A stretch of DNA of 64,000 bases, taken from NCBI GenBank assembly GCA_949294085.1, contig CASFFX010000006.1, positions 104,256 to 168,255 of the forward strand. Direction: 5' to 3'. Made by a program: the position numbers and the translations under genes. Below are positions 8,903 through 17,367 of the stretch, one piece after another (position 1 is the stretch's first letter; each line of letters opens with the position of its first letter). Origin of the DNA: an uncultured bacterium. Lineage in GTDB: Bacteria; Elusimicrobiota; Elusimicrobia; Elusimicrobiales; Elusimicrobiaceae. The notes beneath the pieces are model-generated. The model searched no databases. It saw nothing but the letters and a program-made list of their open reading frames with translations, and had not been told where the DNA came from.

Positions 8903-9334
8903 ATGCCTTCTAAAATACGTTCCCGCGGGGAAAAACCTGCCGGGAAATCTTTGCGTTATCAACCCGAATTTTGCGGGCGGCTGTTGGAGTTTTTTGACGT
9001 GCCGCCTTTTACCGTAACTGAAGTAACCAAGCGCGACGGGTCCATCTCGTTGGTGGAAACGGCGGCGCAGCTACCCACGTTTGCCGCTTTTGCCAAAATG
9101 CTGGGCACCACGTGCGACGTACTGGAAAGCTGGGAGAAAAAACACCCGGCCTTCCGCGCGGCCGCTCAAAAAGCGCGCGATTTGCAGGGGAATATTTTAA
9201 TTCAAAACAGCCTGCGGGGAAATTATTCGGCTTCGTTTGCCGTGTTTACGGCTAAAAATCTGTTGGGCTGGAAGGACGGCAAGGAAGAGCTGGCCGCGGC
9301 GCCGTTGGTGGTGCGCTGGGAGAGTGAAAAATGA
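8903..9334 (+). CDS. terS: Phage terminase small subunit (probable)
   Basis: 143 residues. The ATG at 8903 follows GATGGAG. Small terminase subunits recognise phage DNA and hand it to the large subunit. Support: position directly before and overlapping terL by four bases (ATGA), right length, and a helix-turn-helix-like N-terminal half containing the TFAAFAKMLGTTCDVLESWE segment, a pattern typical of TerS DNA-binding domains, followed by the FVFTAKNLLGWKD-like C-terminal segment common in small terminases. The frame is open further upstream, but that part lies over the promoter and hairpin and has no RBS. Confidence 0.8.
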   Translation: MPSKIRSRGEKPAGKSLRYQPEFCGRLLEFFDVPPFTVTEVTKRDGSISLVETAAQLPTFAAFAKMLGTTCDVLESWEKKHPAFRAAAQKARDLQGNILIQNSLRGNYSASFAVFTAKNLLGWKDGKEELAAAPLVVRWESEK

Positions 9335-10647
9335 GCCAGTCCGCGTCTAAATTATTGGTTACGATTCCCTACACCCCGCGCGCGGCCCAGCGGCAAATTC
9401 ACCCCCAGCTGGAAACCCACCGCTTTTGCGTGTTGGTTACGCATCGTCAATTAGGCAAAACCGTTTGCGCGGTCAATCACTTGCTCAAACAGGCGCTGCA
9501 AAACACGCGCCCGCACCCGCGGTATTTTTATTTGGCTCCCTTCTTAAAACAGGCCAAAATGATTGCCTGGGACTATTTGAAACGTTATTCCTCCCCGTTG
9601 CCCGGCGTCCATGCGAGCGAGGCCGAATTGTGCCTGCGGCTGCCCAACGGGGCGCGGATTTGGGTGTGCGGAGCCGACAATCCGGACGCCTTGCGCGGCA
9701 CGTATGCAGACGGCGTTGTGCTGGACGAATATGCCCAAATTAAGCCCGATGTGTTTACCGAGATTATTCGCCCAATGTTACTCTCGCGCGAAGGGTGGGC
9801 CGTGTTTATGGGAACGCCCAAAGGGCAAAACGCTTTTTTTGAACTTTTTAACCGCGCCCGAAAGGCGGCATTGGCCGAGCCGGGCGTCTGGTGGGTGGGG
9901 GTGTTTCGGGCGGACGAGTCGGGCGTGATTGCTCCTGCCGAGTTGGAACGGCTGCGTCGGGAAACGCCGGACACGATTTTCCGGCAAGAATACTTGTGCG
10001 ACTTTACGGCCTCCGCCGAAAATGTGTTAATCCCCATAGACTCCGTGCTGGCGGCTTGCGCGCGGACGTATGCCGCGGCGGAACTGCGCTTTGCCCCCAA
10101 AATTATAGGGGTGGATCCCGCCCGGTTTGGCAACGACCGCAGCGTGATTTTTAAGCGGCAGGGACTGCAAGCTTTGGAGCCGCTGGTGTTTCGGCGGTTG
10201 GACAATATGGCACTGGCCGAGCGGGTGGCCCGGCAAATAGAATCCTTCCGGCCGGATGCGGTGTTTGTGGACGCCGGGTGCGGCGGCGGCGTGATTGATC
10301 GGCTGCGCCAGCTGGGTTTTGCCGTAACGGAAATTCCGTTCGGCGGGGCTCCTTCCCGCCCGGGGCAGTACGCCAATAAACGGGCTGAAATGTGGGGGGA
10401 AATGGCCGCCTGGATTAAAAGCGGCGGCGCCCTGCCGGAAAGCCCGGAACTCAAGGCCGATTTGTGCCAAGTGTGCTACGATTTTGACGCCGGCGGCCGC
10501 ATGCGGCTGGAACCCAAAGAAAAAATTAAAGAGCGCTGCGGCCAAAGCCCCGACACGGCCGACGCCCTGGCGCTGACGTTTGCCGCCCCCGTCCGCCCGG
10601 GCAGCCGCACGCAGGAATTTGCCAAGAGCGAATATGACGTGCTGTGA
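9331..10647 (+). CDS. terL: Phage terminase large subunit
   Basis: 438 residues, normal length. It is the ATP-driven DNA packaging motor and nuclease. Seen: adenine/Walker A region THRQLGKT at residues 37-44; Walker B VVLDEY with Asp131/Glu132; the RNase H-like nuclease with acidic residues in GVDPARFGNDRS (about residue 260), VFVDAGCGGG (about 312) and the C-terminal DTADALALTFA. All expected catalytic acids are in place, so packaging should be functional. It overlaps terS by four bases. In ordinary podoviral modules the portal comes next; here a 10.3 kb array of ChaN-like genes intervenes. Confidence 0.93.
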   Translation: MSQSASKLLVTIPYTPRAAQRQIHPQLETHRFCVLVTHRQLGKTVCAVNHLLKQALQNTRPHPRYFYLAPFLKQAKMIAWDYLKRYSSPLPGVHASEAELCLRLPNGARIWVCGADNPDALRGTYADGVVLDEYAQIKPDVFTEIIRPMLLSREGWAVFMGTPKGQNAFFELFNRARKAALAEPGVWWVGVFRADESGVIAPAELERLRRETPDTIFRQEYLCDFTASAENVLIPIDSVLAACARTYAAAELRFAPKIIGVDPARFGNDRSVIFKRQGLQALEPLVFRRLDNMALAERVARQIESFRPDAVFVDAGCGGGVIDRLRQLGFAVTEIPFGGAPSRPGQYANKRAEMWGEMAAWIKSGGALPESPELKADLCQVCYDFDAGGRMRLEPKEKIKERCGQSPDTADALALTFAAPVRPGSRTQEFAKSEYDVL

Positions 10648-10680
10648 TTCATCGTCCAGAGGACGGGGGAGAATCACCGC

Positions 10681-10724
10681 TTTTTGGGCGGGGCTTTTGC
10701 AAGGCCCAAAAAGAAGTAGGCCTT
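10681..10724 (+). promoter_or_regulatory. Two mutually exclusive hairpins after terL
   Basis: TTTTTGGGC (10681-10689) can pair with GCCCAAAAA (10704-10712). The same bases AAGGCC (10702-10707) can instead pair with GGCCTT (10719-10724), followed by only two to three T. The arrangement resembles an attenuator but the T run is short. It lies between terL and the first ChaN-like gene. Confidence 0.4.
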
Positions 10725-10739
10725 TTGAGAAGAAGAAAA

Positions 10740-10783
10740 TAGGTCCAACGGCTCTGTTTTCTCCGAAGAGAAAAGGGTATAGT
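10740..10783 (+). repeat. Shared leader, copy 1 (upstream of ChaN-like gene 1)
   Basis: 44 bases ending at the start codon that align without gaps to 14682-14725, upstream of ChaN-like gene 4; I count 36 of 44 identical. In this copy TTTTCTC and GAGAAAA form a 7 bp hairpin with loop CGAA whose 3' arm overlaps the purine-rich ribosome binding site, and both copies end TATAGT-ATG. Confidence 0.7.
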
Positions 10784-12088
10784 ATGAATATGAGGAAATT
10801 TGTTTTGCTTTTGTGTTTGTTTGCCGCCTTGCCGCTGTACGCCCAAAAAAATCTGCTGCCGGCCGTGCGTAAGGGCGTTGCTGCCCCTGCGGGGAAAACG
10901 CTTACACCCCCCCAAATGGCCGGGCTGGGTGCGAAAGAAAGTGTGGCTTCACTTGAATTTTTGAAACGCTTGTTTCACCGGCAAGCGCCCGCGGCGGTTT
11001 CCTCGGCTGCTTCGGCAGAAAAGAAAGTCAAAACGCTTCACCAACAGCTCAATCGGATGCTGCAGGACAAGCAGTTTAATAAAGCGGTGATTGAAAATTT
11101 GAATACGCTGCAGGAAATCCGCAAATTGTGGATTAAGAGCCAGGCGTTTGGGAAAAACTGGTTTTTCAAAAATGTGTACAAGCCCATGATGACGCAAACC
11201 CCGTTTGCTTATCGCAATAACCGGTTGGTGCTGATTGGATCTCGCCATTTGCTTGAAAAAATAGAGTGGTTGGCCCAGTACCCCAGCCAGGGCAGAAAAA
11301 ATATGCTTCGCATGACGGGCCGCCATACCATGGCCGCGTTGGCCAAGCGGCTGACGAACGAGAAATTGATTTTTCTGGGGGAGCGGCACTTTATCCCGGA
11401 AATTCAGCAAAATGTGTATGAATTGATTTCGCAGCTGAAGAAGCTCAACCCCCAGCGGCGGGTGGTGGTGTTTACGGAATTTGCGGATTTACCGTACAAG
11501 GCCCCTCCGCAGGAAGAAGAACTGCTGGATACGTATTTTCGCAGGGTCCGCGGGGAACAGATTGTGCCCCTGAAAAAGAAGATGAATCAGCCTATCAATC
11601 TGGCCCAATATGCGTTTGATTTGTTTGAAAAATTGATGGCGGAAAACATAGAAATTTATCCGCTGGAAGACCGCAAATTGTTCCTTTTGGTTATGATGGA
11701 ACAAGGAGACTTGAACGAGGTGGAAAGTTCGGCCTTGGCAATGATGCACCGCAACAAAAGCTGGGCGCGCGTGATGGAAAGCAAAATGGCGGAAATCCGC
11801 CAAACAGACCCGGATGCGCTTTTTATCGTTTATGGCGGCAAGGGCCACAGCTCGTGGGTAATGCCCTATTCTCTTCCCAAGTTCTTTGCCAACGAACGTC
11901 CTGCGGTGGTGGACTTTTCGTTCCTGCATGCGTCGCCCTCCAATACGCTGTACAGCGTGTGGGGCGAAAAAGAACCGCTGTTTCGCAATCATTGGCGGCA
12001 GACGGTCTATTTTTGGCAGGGTGCAGACGCCCGGCGTTTGGCGCAAAGCGCGGGATTTGATTACATGGTAGTGTTGCCCCACGATTAA
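10784..12088 (+). CDS. Secreted ChaN/Tiki-superfamily protein, array member 1
   Basis: 434 residues. A signal peptide is clear (MNMRKFVLLLCLFAALPLYAQ, cleavage after AQ); there is no lipobox. The C-terminal ~250 residues carry the pattern of the haem-binding ChaN-like family (PF04187, Tiki/TraB superfamily): GERH at 199-202, VVFTEF about 30 residues later, IYPLED, RNKSWARVMESKM, and YGGKGHSSW. Campylobacter ChaN is an iron-regulated haem-binding surface lipoprotein; other superfamily members are metalloproteases, so either role is possible. The N-terminal ~180 residues are helical and variable among the paralogues. The ATG at 10784 follows a purine-rich site (GAGAAAAGGG); Met3 is an alternative. 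First of eight genes lying between terL and the portal gene. Confidence 0.8.
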   Translation: MNMRKFVLLLCLFAALPLYAQKNLLPAVRKGVAAPAGKTLTPPQMAGLGAKESVASLEFLKRLFHRQAPAAVSSAASAEKKVKTLHQQLNRMLQDKQFNKAVIENLNTLQEIRKLWIKSQAFGKNWFFKNVYKPMMTQTPFAYRNNRLVLIGSRHLLEKIEWLAQYPSQGRKNMLRMTGRHTMAALAKRLTNEKLIFLGERHFIPEIQQNVYELISQLKKLNPQRRVVVFTEFADLPYKAPPQEEELLDTYFRRVRGEQIVPLKKKMNQPINLAQYAFDLFEKLMAENIEIYPLEDRKLFLLVMMEQGDLNEVESSALAMMHRNKSWARVMESKMAEIRQTDPDALFIVYGGKGHSSWVMPYSLPKFFANERPAVVDFSFLHASPSNTLYSVWGEKEPLFRNHWRQTVYFWQGADARRLAQSAGFDYMVVLPHD

Positions 12089-12103
12089 GATATCCAGGAG
12101 CTT

Positions 12104-13303
12104 ATGATGATAAAAAAACTGTTCTTGCTGCTTTGCTGTTTGAGCCTGACGCTTCCGCTTGCGGCGCAAAAACAGTGGTACTCTGTCCTGAAGGCGTGGC
12201 GAAGCAGGGGATTTCAGCGCCAGGTGGACAAAGTGCTCCGACAACAAAACCAGGCGCTTCCGCGGCGGCCTTCTTCCTTTCCAAAAAGGGCTGTTTCTTC
12301 GGTAAAAGAATTGGAAGAACGTGTGGCGGAAACGTATCAGCAAGTAAAACACTTGCAGCAGGAACATTTCCCGGATCTTAATGAAATTCCATTTGAAACG
12401 CTGCAGAAACCCCTGCAAAAGACGGAGCTGTTCTCGCTGCAGCAAAACGAGGCCGCGTGGGTGGCGACCCAAAGCATGCTGCGCAAAATAAATTGGCTGC
12501 GTGCCCTGCCGAAACAGGGTAAAAATTTGCTAAAAAAAGTGCGTGGAGAGGCCGCTTTGGAACGCCTGGCGCAGGAAGCAAGCCGTGAAAAATTGGTGTT
12601 TTTGGGAGAAAAACATTTTTGTTACAACGCCCACCTGGTCCTGTTAAAATTTTTGGATTTGTTAAAACAGCAAAATCCCAATCGGCGCATTGTGCTGTTT
12701 AGTGAGTTTTTGTTCTTGCCGGAAGAAGGCACAAAAAACGCGTCCAGTTTGGCCTCTTATTACCGCCGGGTGCAGGCCGGGCAAGTGCCTAAATTGACAC
12801 GTTCAGAAATTTCCATGATGCAATATGCCGGTTTATTGTTTCATCATGCGGTGCGCTCGGGGATAGACGTTTATCCGCTGGAAGATCCTGTCCAGTACAG
12901 ATTGTTGGAAAAAGAGTTGCCCAAAGACGGCGATTTGATGAACCGGGCTATCCGCGCCCGCAATAAAACTTGGGCGCGGGTCATGCGGGCCAAAATGGCC
13001 GAAATCCGCCAAACGAATCCAGACGCGCTGTTTGTGGTTTTTGCCGGCATGGGGCATACGTCGTGGGCGGCGTCGGGCTCGCTTCCTAAATTTTTTGCGG
13101 ATGAAAAGTCGATTGTGTTGGAAGTGTCGGAAGAAATGCCTTCCCGCCATAATCTGCTTTACCCCGTTTGGGGAAAAACCGATCCGTTTTTTGCGCCGCA
13201 TGAGGAATTGACCCTCTACTTTTGGACGGGAAAAAACGCCCGGCAGCTGGGGCGGCAAGCCGGCTTTGACTATGCGCTGGTTGCCCCGTTGATTCTTGAG
13301 TAA
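12104..13303 (+). CDS. Secreted ChaN/Tiki-superfamily protein, array member 2
   Basis: 399 residues, 15 bases after member 1, with a good RBS (CAGGAG). Signal peptide MMIKKLFLLLCCLSLTLPLA, cleavage near AAQ. Conserved sites: GEKH at 168-171, VLFSEF, VYPLED, RNKTWARVMRAKM (from about 286) and FAGMGHTSW (about 314). The N-terminal variable part is shorter than in member 1. Same presumed exported haem/metal-linked function; the spacing argues for one transcript with its neighbours. Confidence 0.8.
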   Translation: MMIKKLFLLLCCLSLTLPLAAQKQWYSVLKAWRSRGFQRQVDKVLRQQNQALPRRPSSFPKRAVSSVKELEERVAETYQQVKHLQQEHFPDLNEIPFETLQKPLQKTELFSLQQNEAAWVATQSMLRKINWLRALPKQGKNLLKKVRGEAALERLAQEASREKLVFLGEKHFCYNAHLVLLKFLDLLKQQNPNRRIVLFSEFLFLPEEGTKNASSLASYYRRVQAGQVPKLTRSEISMMQYAGLLFHHAVRSGIDVYPLEDPVQYRLLEKELPKDGDLMNRAIRARNKTWARVMRAKMAEIRQTNPDALFVVFAGMGHTSWAASGSLPKFFADEKSIVLEVSEEMPSRHNLLYPVWGKTDPFFAPHEELTLYFWTGKNARQLGRQAGFDYALVAPLILE

Positions 13304-13307
13304 TCTT

Positions 13308-14606
13308 ATGAAACAGAAAATTTTCAGAAATGCCATGTCAGTTGGTTTAATCTGCGGCTTGCTGGGGGTGCCTTCTTTGTGGGGACAAAAACAGCTGCCA
13401 GCCGTCGTGTGGTCTAAGAAAACCCCCCTGCAAATCCTGCGGGCGGATAAAATGCCGTTTGCACCGCTTAAAATGCCCAAAATCAAGGGGCCTATTTCGT
13501 ATATCCCGCCCAAACGGATAGACTTAAAGCGGCTGGAACAGCTGTCCTCGGAGATGGAGCGCCTGGTGCTGTTGCGGCGCCCGTCCAGCGGGCTGCTGCG
13601 AAATTGGGAGGCCATAGCCACTTTTTCCAAGGGGCAGGCGTCCCCGTCCATGCGCTTGTTGGCGGCGGTATTGTCCCGCGTGGGGTTAACCCACCGTGAA
13701 ATGAAACTGTTTTTGAATTTCTATCCGTTTATGACTACGGAAACCAAATTCTCCTATCAGAACAATACCCGCTTGCTGCAGTTGGCGGCGTATTTTAAGA
13801 CACAAGTAGATGATTTGAAGCAGCAGAAAAAAGAGATTTTGGGCGCGCTGTCTATCACGCAAATGGACCGTCCCCGTATGCTGACCAATGCCATACCGGA
13901 TACCGCCCGGCTGATTATGGTGGGTGAAGTGCACAACCGCGCCGGCCAGCGCCAGCAGTTAATTGCGTTGCTGCGGGAATACCGGGCGCGCTATCCCCAG
14001 CGGAAGATGGTGTTGTTTTCCGAATTTTTGCCCAGCTATCACCCGCGGTTTTGGAAGGTGGGGCAAGCCATTCCGGCGGAATTTTTTGACAAGCGGCCTG
14101 ATTTTTCCAACGAGGTTTACCAGTTGGGCAAAAAGTTGGATATGGAAATTTATGGCTTGGAAGATTTGCGGTTGGTGTATACAACCATTCCCGCAGAAAG
14201 CCAGCTGCCGGTGTTGGAAAGCAATATGTCCTTTTTGGGGATGATGGTGCGTAATGAGCATTGGGCAAAAATCATGCAGCAGGTCATGCAGCGTATCCGC
14301 CAGCAGGACCCGGAAACGGTCTTCTTTGTGTATGCGGGAAACGGCCATTTGAACAAGGCGGTGGTAGGGTCGCTTTCTTATAATTTGCAGGAATACAACC
14401 CGTTTGTGATCTCCTTGAACGACGGATTTCAGGACGGATTTTTGGGCTTGCTGCTGAAAAAAGATTCGGATGTATTGTCCGAAGTTTCTGGGGAATACCG
14501 CGTAACTTGGAAAGAAGGAAAAAATTTCTCCGAGGCGGTGGGCTTTGACGTCAAAGTGTTGGTGCCGTTGGAGCTGAAACCGACGGATTATCTGCCCAAT
14601 AAATAA
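13308..14606 (+). CDS. Secreted ChaN/Tiki-superfamily protein, array member 3 (divergent)
   Basis: 432 residues starting four bases after member 2. The signal peptide is less regular (MKQKIFRNAMSVGLICGLLG, then VPSLWGQ). Core sites are kept: GEVH at 206-209, VLFSEF, IYGLED, RNEHWAKIM and YAGNGHLNK. But the motif after the second His is HLNK instead of the HTSW shared by members 2, 4, 5, 6 and 8, and the stretch MAEIRQTDPDALF is altered to MQRIRQQDPETVF. With member 7 it forms a divergent subgroup. It is followed by a 119 base gap that holds the second shared leader. Confidence 0.78.
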   Translation: MKQKIFRNAMSVGLICGLLGVPSLWGQKQLPAVVWSKKTPLQILRADKMPFAPLKMPKIKGPISYIPPKRIDLKRLEQLSSEMERLVLLRRPSSGLLRNWEAIATFSKGQASPSMRLLAAVLSRVGLTHREMKLFLNFYPFMTTETKFSYQNNTRLLQLAAYFKTQVDDLKQQKKEILGALSITQMDRPRMLTNAIPDTARLIMVGEVHNRAGQRQQLIALLREYRARYPQRKMVLFSEFLPSYHPRFWKVGQAIPAEFFDKRPDFSNEVYQLGKKLDMEIYGLEDLRLVYTTIPAESQLPVLESNMSFLGMMVRNEHWAKIMQQVMQRIRQQDPETVFFVYAGNGHLNKAVVGSLSYNLQEYNPFVISLNDGFQDGFLGLLLKKDSDVLSEVSGEYRVTWKEGKNFSEAVGFDVKVLVPLELKPTDYLPNK

Positions 14607-14681
14607 CGGGGCCGTTTTGAACCACCGCCTTTTGCGGATTGGACGGACCTAGAAAATATAGGCCCTTTTTGGAAGAATACC

Positions 14682-14725
14682 TAGGTCTAAAGGCTCTTTT
14701 TTCTGCGACGAGAAACCGATATAGT
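14682..14725 (+). repeat. Shared leader, copy 2 (upstream of ChaN-like gene 4)
   Basis: Gap-free counterpart of 10740-10783, ending at the start codon of member 4. Just upstream, ACCTAG (14647-14652) can pair with CTAGGT at the start of this leader. Its presence marks member 4 as the start of a second sub-operon and points to block duplication of the array. Confidence 0.7.
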
Positions 14726-16066
14726 ATGAGTATGAAGAACACGCTTGCTATATTTATTCTGTTTCTTTCGCTGCCGCTTTGTGCCACAACGCCGAGGTCT
14801 GTTCTCCCTTGGGGAAAGGGCGCGGTCCGCACGACGGTCAATAAACAAACTTTTAATACGCTTCGGGCAACCGCTTCTTCTCAGTTTGCCCGCCGCCTGC
14901 AGCGCCAGACGGCAGGCTTACTGCTGAAAAACAAAACATCCCGCTATGCCACGACGCAAATCAATCCGCCGGAAACGGCTTTGAACCGGGATGTTTTTGC
15001 CCAATGGCTTGAGCGGCATTATCCTAAAAACGTCAGCGCCGTGCTGGAACAGAAAAACCTGAATTTAATTTCCCAAATTAAGCAAACGTGGAAGGGAAAC
15101 GAACGTTTCCTGCAGAATTGGCTGTTTGAAAACCTCTACAGTCCGTTGCCGCTTCCTACTCCTTTTTCCTTAAAAAATAACCGAATTATTTTGGCTTCTA
15201 GCCGTCGGTTTTTTGAAAAAATGCGCTGGCTGAAAAAACTCCCCGGCCAGGGCCACGACGATATGGTGTCTTACAGCGGCGACGATGCCGTGCACAAATT
15301 GGCCCAAAAATTGGTGGGAGAAAAATTGATTTTGCTGGGCGAAATGCACCATATGCAGGAAATTCATTTTGCCATTTCCGATTTGTTGGAAGAATTACAG
15401 CGGCTGTGCCCGGGCCGGCGCATTGTGCTGTTTACGGAACTGATTGATTTGCCGAACAAAACGCCTGCACCGGGGGCTACGCTGTCCACGTATTATCGCC
15501 GCCCCGGAGACGAAACGTTTGAAAATTTGAAGAAAGACGACCCAGCCAACGAACAGCTCATTGACTATGCTCCCTATGTTTTTTACCGCGCCATTTATAA
15601 CGATATAGAAGTGTACCCGTTGGAAGACAAAGCCCTTTTTAATATGATTCGCAAAGAACAGGGTCCGCTGTACCGGGCGGAAACGTCCGCCCTGGCCATC
15701 GCCGTGCGCAATAAATCGTGGGCGCGGTTTATGGAAACGAAAATGGCGGAAATTCGTCAAACGGACCCGGACGCTTTATTCCTCGTGTACGCGGGGATGG
15801 CGCATACGTCGTGGCTGATGCCGTATGCCATAGGCAAGTTTTTTGCGTCGGAAAATCCGACCGTAGTGGAAATCGCTTCCACCTTCCCAAGCGATTTAAC
15901 TGGGGTGTATGCGGTGTGGACGGAAAACGATCCGTTCTTTGCGCTGCGCCAAATGCCTTCGCTTCATTATTGGAAAGGCGCGGACGCACGGCTGTTGGGC
16001 AAAAATACAGGCTTTGATTATACGCTGATTTTGCCTTCCGAGGACATGTCGGTAGAACCATGGTAA
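14726..16066 (+). CDS. Secreted ChaN/Tiki-superfamily protein, array member 4
   Basis: 446 residues. Signal peptide MSMKNTLAIFILFLSLPLCA. Sites: GEMH at 205-208, VLFTEL, VYPLED, RNKSWARFMETKM and YAGMAHTSW; note Ala instead of Gly before the second His. It shares with member 1 both the leader and the longer N-terminal half (for example NWxFxNxYxP), so members 1 and 4 are the closest pair, consistent with duplication of a block of three genes. It overlaps member 5 by seven bases. Confidence 0.8.
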   Translation: MSMKNTLAIFILFLSLPLCATTPRSVLPWGKGAVRTTVNKQTFNTLRATASSQFARRLQRQTAGLLLKNKTSRYATTQINPPETALNRDVFAQWLERHYPKNVSAVLEQKNLNLISQIKQTWKGNERFLQNWLFENLYSPLPLPTPFSLKNNRIILASSRRFFEKMRWLKKLPGQGHDDMVSYSGDDAVHKLAQKLVGEKLILLGEMHHMQEIHFAISDLLEELQRLCPGRRIVLFTELIDLPNKTPAPGATLSTYYRRPGDETFENLKKDDPANEQLIDYAPYVFYRAIYNDIEVYPLEDKALFNMIRKEQGPLYRAETSALAIAVRNKSWARFMETKMAEIRQTDPDALFLVYAGMAHTSWLMPYAIGKFFASENPTVVEIASTFPSDLTGVYAVWTENDPFFALRQMPSLHYWKGADARLLGKNTGFDYTLILPSEDMSVEPW

Positions 16067-17367
16067 ACAAACTTTCTTTTTTAAGTGTGCTGGTGGCAGG
16101 GTGCTTATTGCTCCCTTTGGACGCGTTTGGATACAAAGAAGCTGCGTTGCGGAATTTGCTTGGCAAGCGGCTGACCTCTTTGACCCGCCGTGCGCCTGCC
16201 GTGCGTGTGCCGCCCTCTCATTACCGAAAAGTGCTTTCCACGGTGCCCATGGTAAAAAATCAAAAGCTTAAAAAAGCCAAAAAAACTTGGCGCAATCTCC
16301 CGCTGGCGGAACGCTTAAAAATGCCGCAGAACGTTACGTATCAGTCGGCGGTGTGGGTGGCGTCCCGCATGACGTATTTTGATGTAATCAATTTTTGGAA
16401 GGAGCATATTTCGCCGGAAGACATGGATAATCCGATGCTGCGTTATATTTTTATGCCTTCTTCCCAGGGAACGGCTACCACGATTAAAAATAACAAAGTT
16501 ACTTTGTTTTTTAGCAAAAAATTATGGGAGCGCATGAGCTGGCTGCGCAACCGGCCCGGACAGGGACATAATGATTTGCAAAGCATGTACGTAATGGACA
16601 AACCGTTGGACGAACTGGCCCGGCGCCTGTCCAAAGAAAAAATGGTCTTTTTGGGCGAAATTCATTATCGGGATTCTATCCAAAAAACGGTCATCAATTT
16701 AGTGCGCAAAATTAAAGAGCAGACGCCTAACCGCCGGGTGGTGGTGTTTAGCGAATTTTTGTTTTTGCCTAAATCTTCGGCAGGCCACCAGACTACTCCG
16801 GCCACGTATTACCGCCGGGTACAGGCGCAGCAAATACAGGCAGTCTCCCCGCTGAAGCTGCCGCGGGGAATCTATGCGGAAGAGGTTTTCTACCGCTTGT
16901 CGGATATGGGGGTGGAACTCTACCCGCTGGAAGACCGCGTGCACCAAAAACTGATTGAAAAGGATTTGCCGGAAGAATACGAAACGGTTCTCTTTACGGG
17001 GGAACGCAACAAAATTTGGACTCGCGTGATGGATGCCAAAATGGCCGAAATCCGCCAAACGGACCCCGATGCGCTGTTTATCGTGTACGCGGGGATGGGA
17101 CACACATCGTGGTTGATGCCATATTCCCTGCCGCGGTTTTTCGCACAGGAAAATCCGGCGGTGGTGGAGATTACCCTGGCGCATCCGTCCTCCTACAATT
17201 TGTTGTCGTTGGTGTGGGGAAAAGAGGATCCTTTCTTTGAAGACCGTTCCGGTACTTCCTTGCATTTTTGGAAAGGCAAAGACGCGCGGCTGTTGGCCCA
17301 AAAGGTGGGGTTTGACTATTCTCTGACCGTTTCTGCCCGTCCGGATTTTATGGAGTATAATCCATGA
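16060..17367 (+). CDS. Secreted ChaN/Tiki-superfamily protein, array member 5
   Basis: 435 residues; its ATG lies inside the end of member 4 and its stop overlaps member 6 by four bases, so translational coupling is likely. Signal peptide MVNKLSFLSVLVAGCLLLPL; the Cys at residue 15 is not followed by a normal lipoprotein context, so I treat it as an ordinary secreted protein. Sites: GEIH at 199-202, VVFSEF, LYPLED, RNKIWTRVMDAKM, YAGMGHTSW. Confidence 0.8.
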   Translation: MVNKLSFLSVLVAGCLLLPLDAFGYKEAALRNLLGKRLTSLTRRAPAVRVPPSHYRKVLSTVPMVKNQKLKKAKKTWRNLPLAERLKMPQNVTYQSAVWVASRMTYFDVINFWKEHISPEDMDNPMLRYIFMPSSQGTATTIKNNKVTLFFSKKLWERMSWLRNRPGQGHNDLQSMYVMDKPLDELARRLSKEKMVFLGEIHYRDSIQKTVINLVRKIKEQTPNRRVVVFSEFLFLPKSSAGHQTTPATYYRRVQAQQIQAVSPLKLPRGIYAEEVFYRLSDMGVELYPLEDRVHQKLIEKDLPEEYETVLFTGERNKIWTRVMDAKMAEIRQTDPDALFIVYAGMGHTSWLMPYSLPRFFAQENPAVVEITLAHPSSYNLLSLVWGKEDPFFEDRSGTSLHFWKGKDARLLAQKVGFDYSLTVSARPDFMEYNP

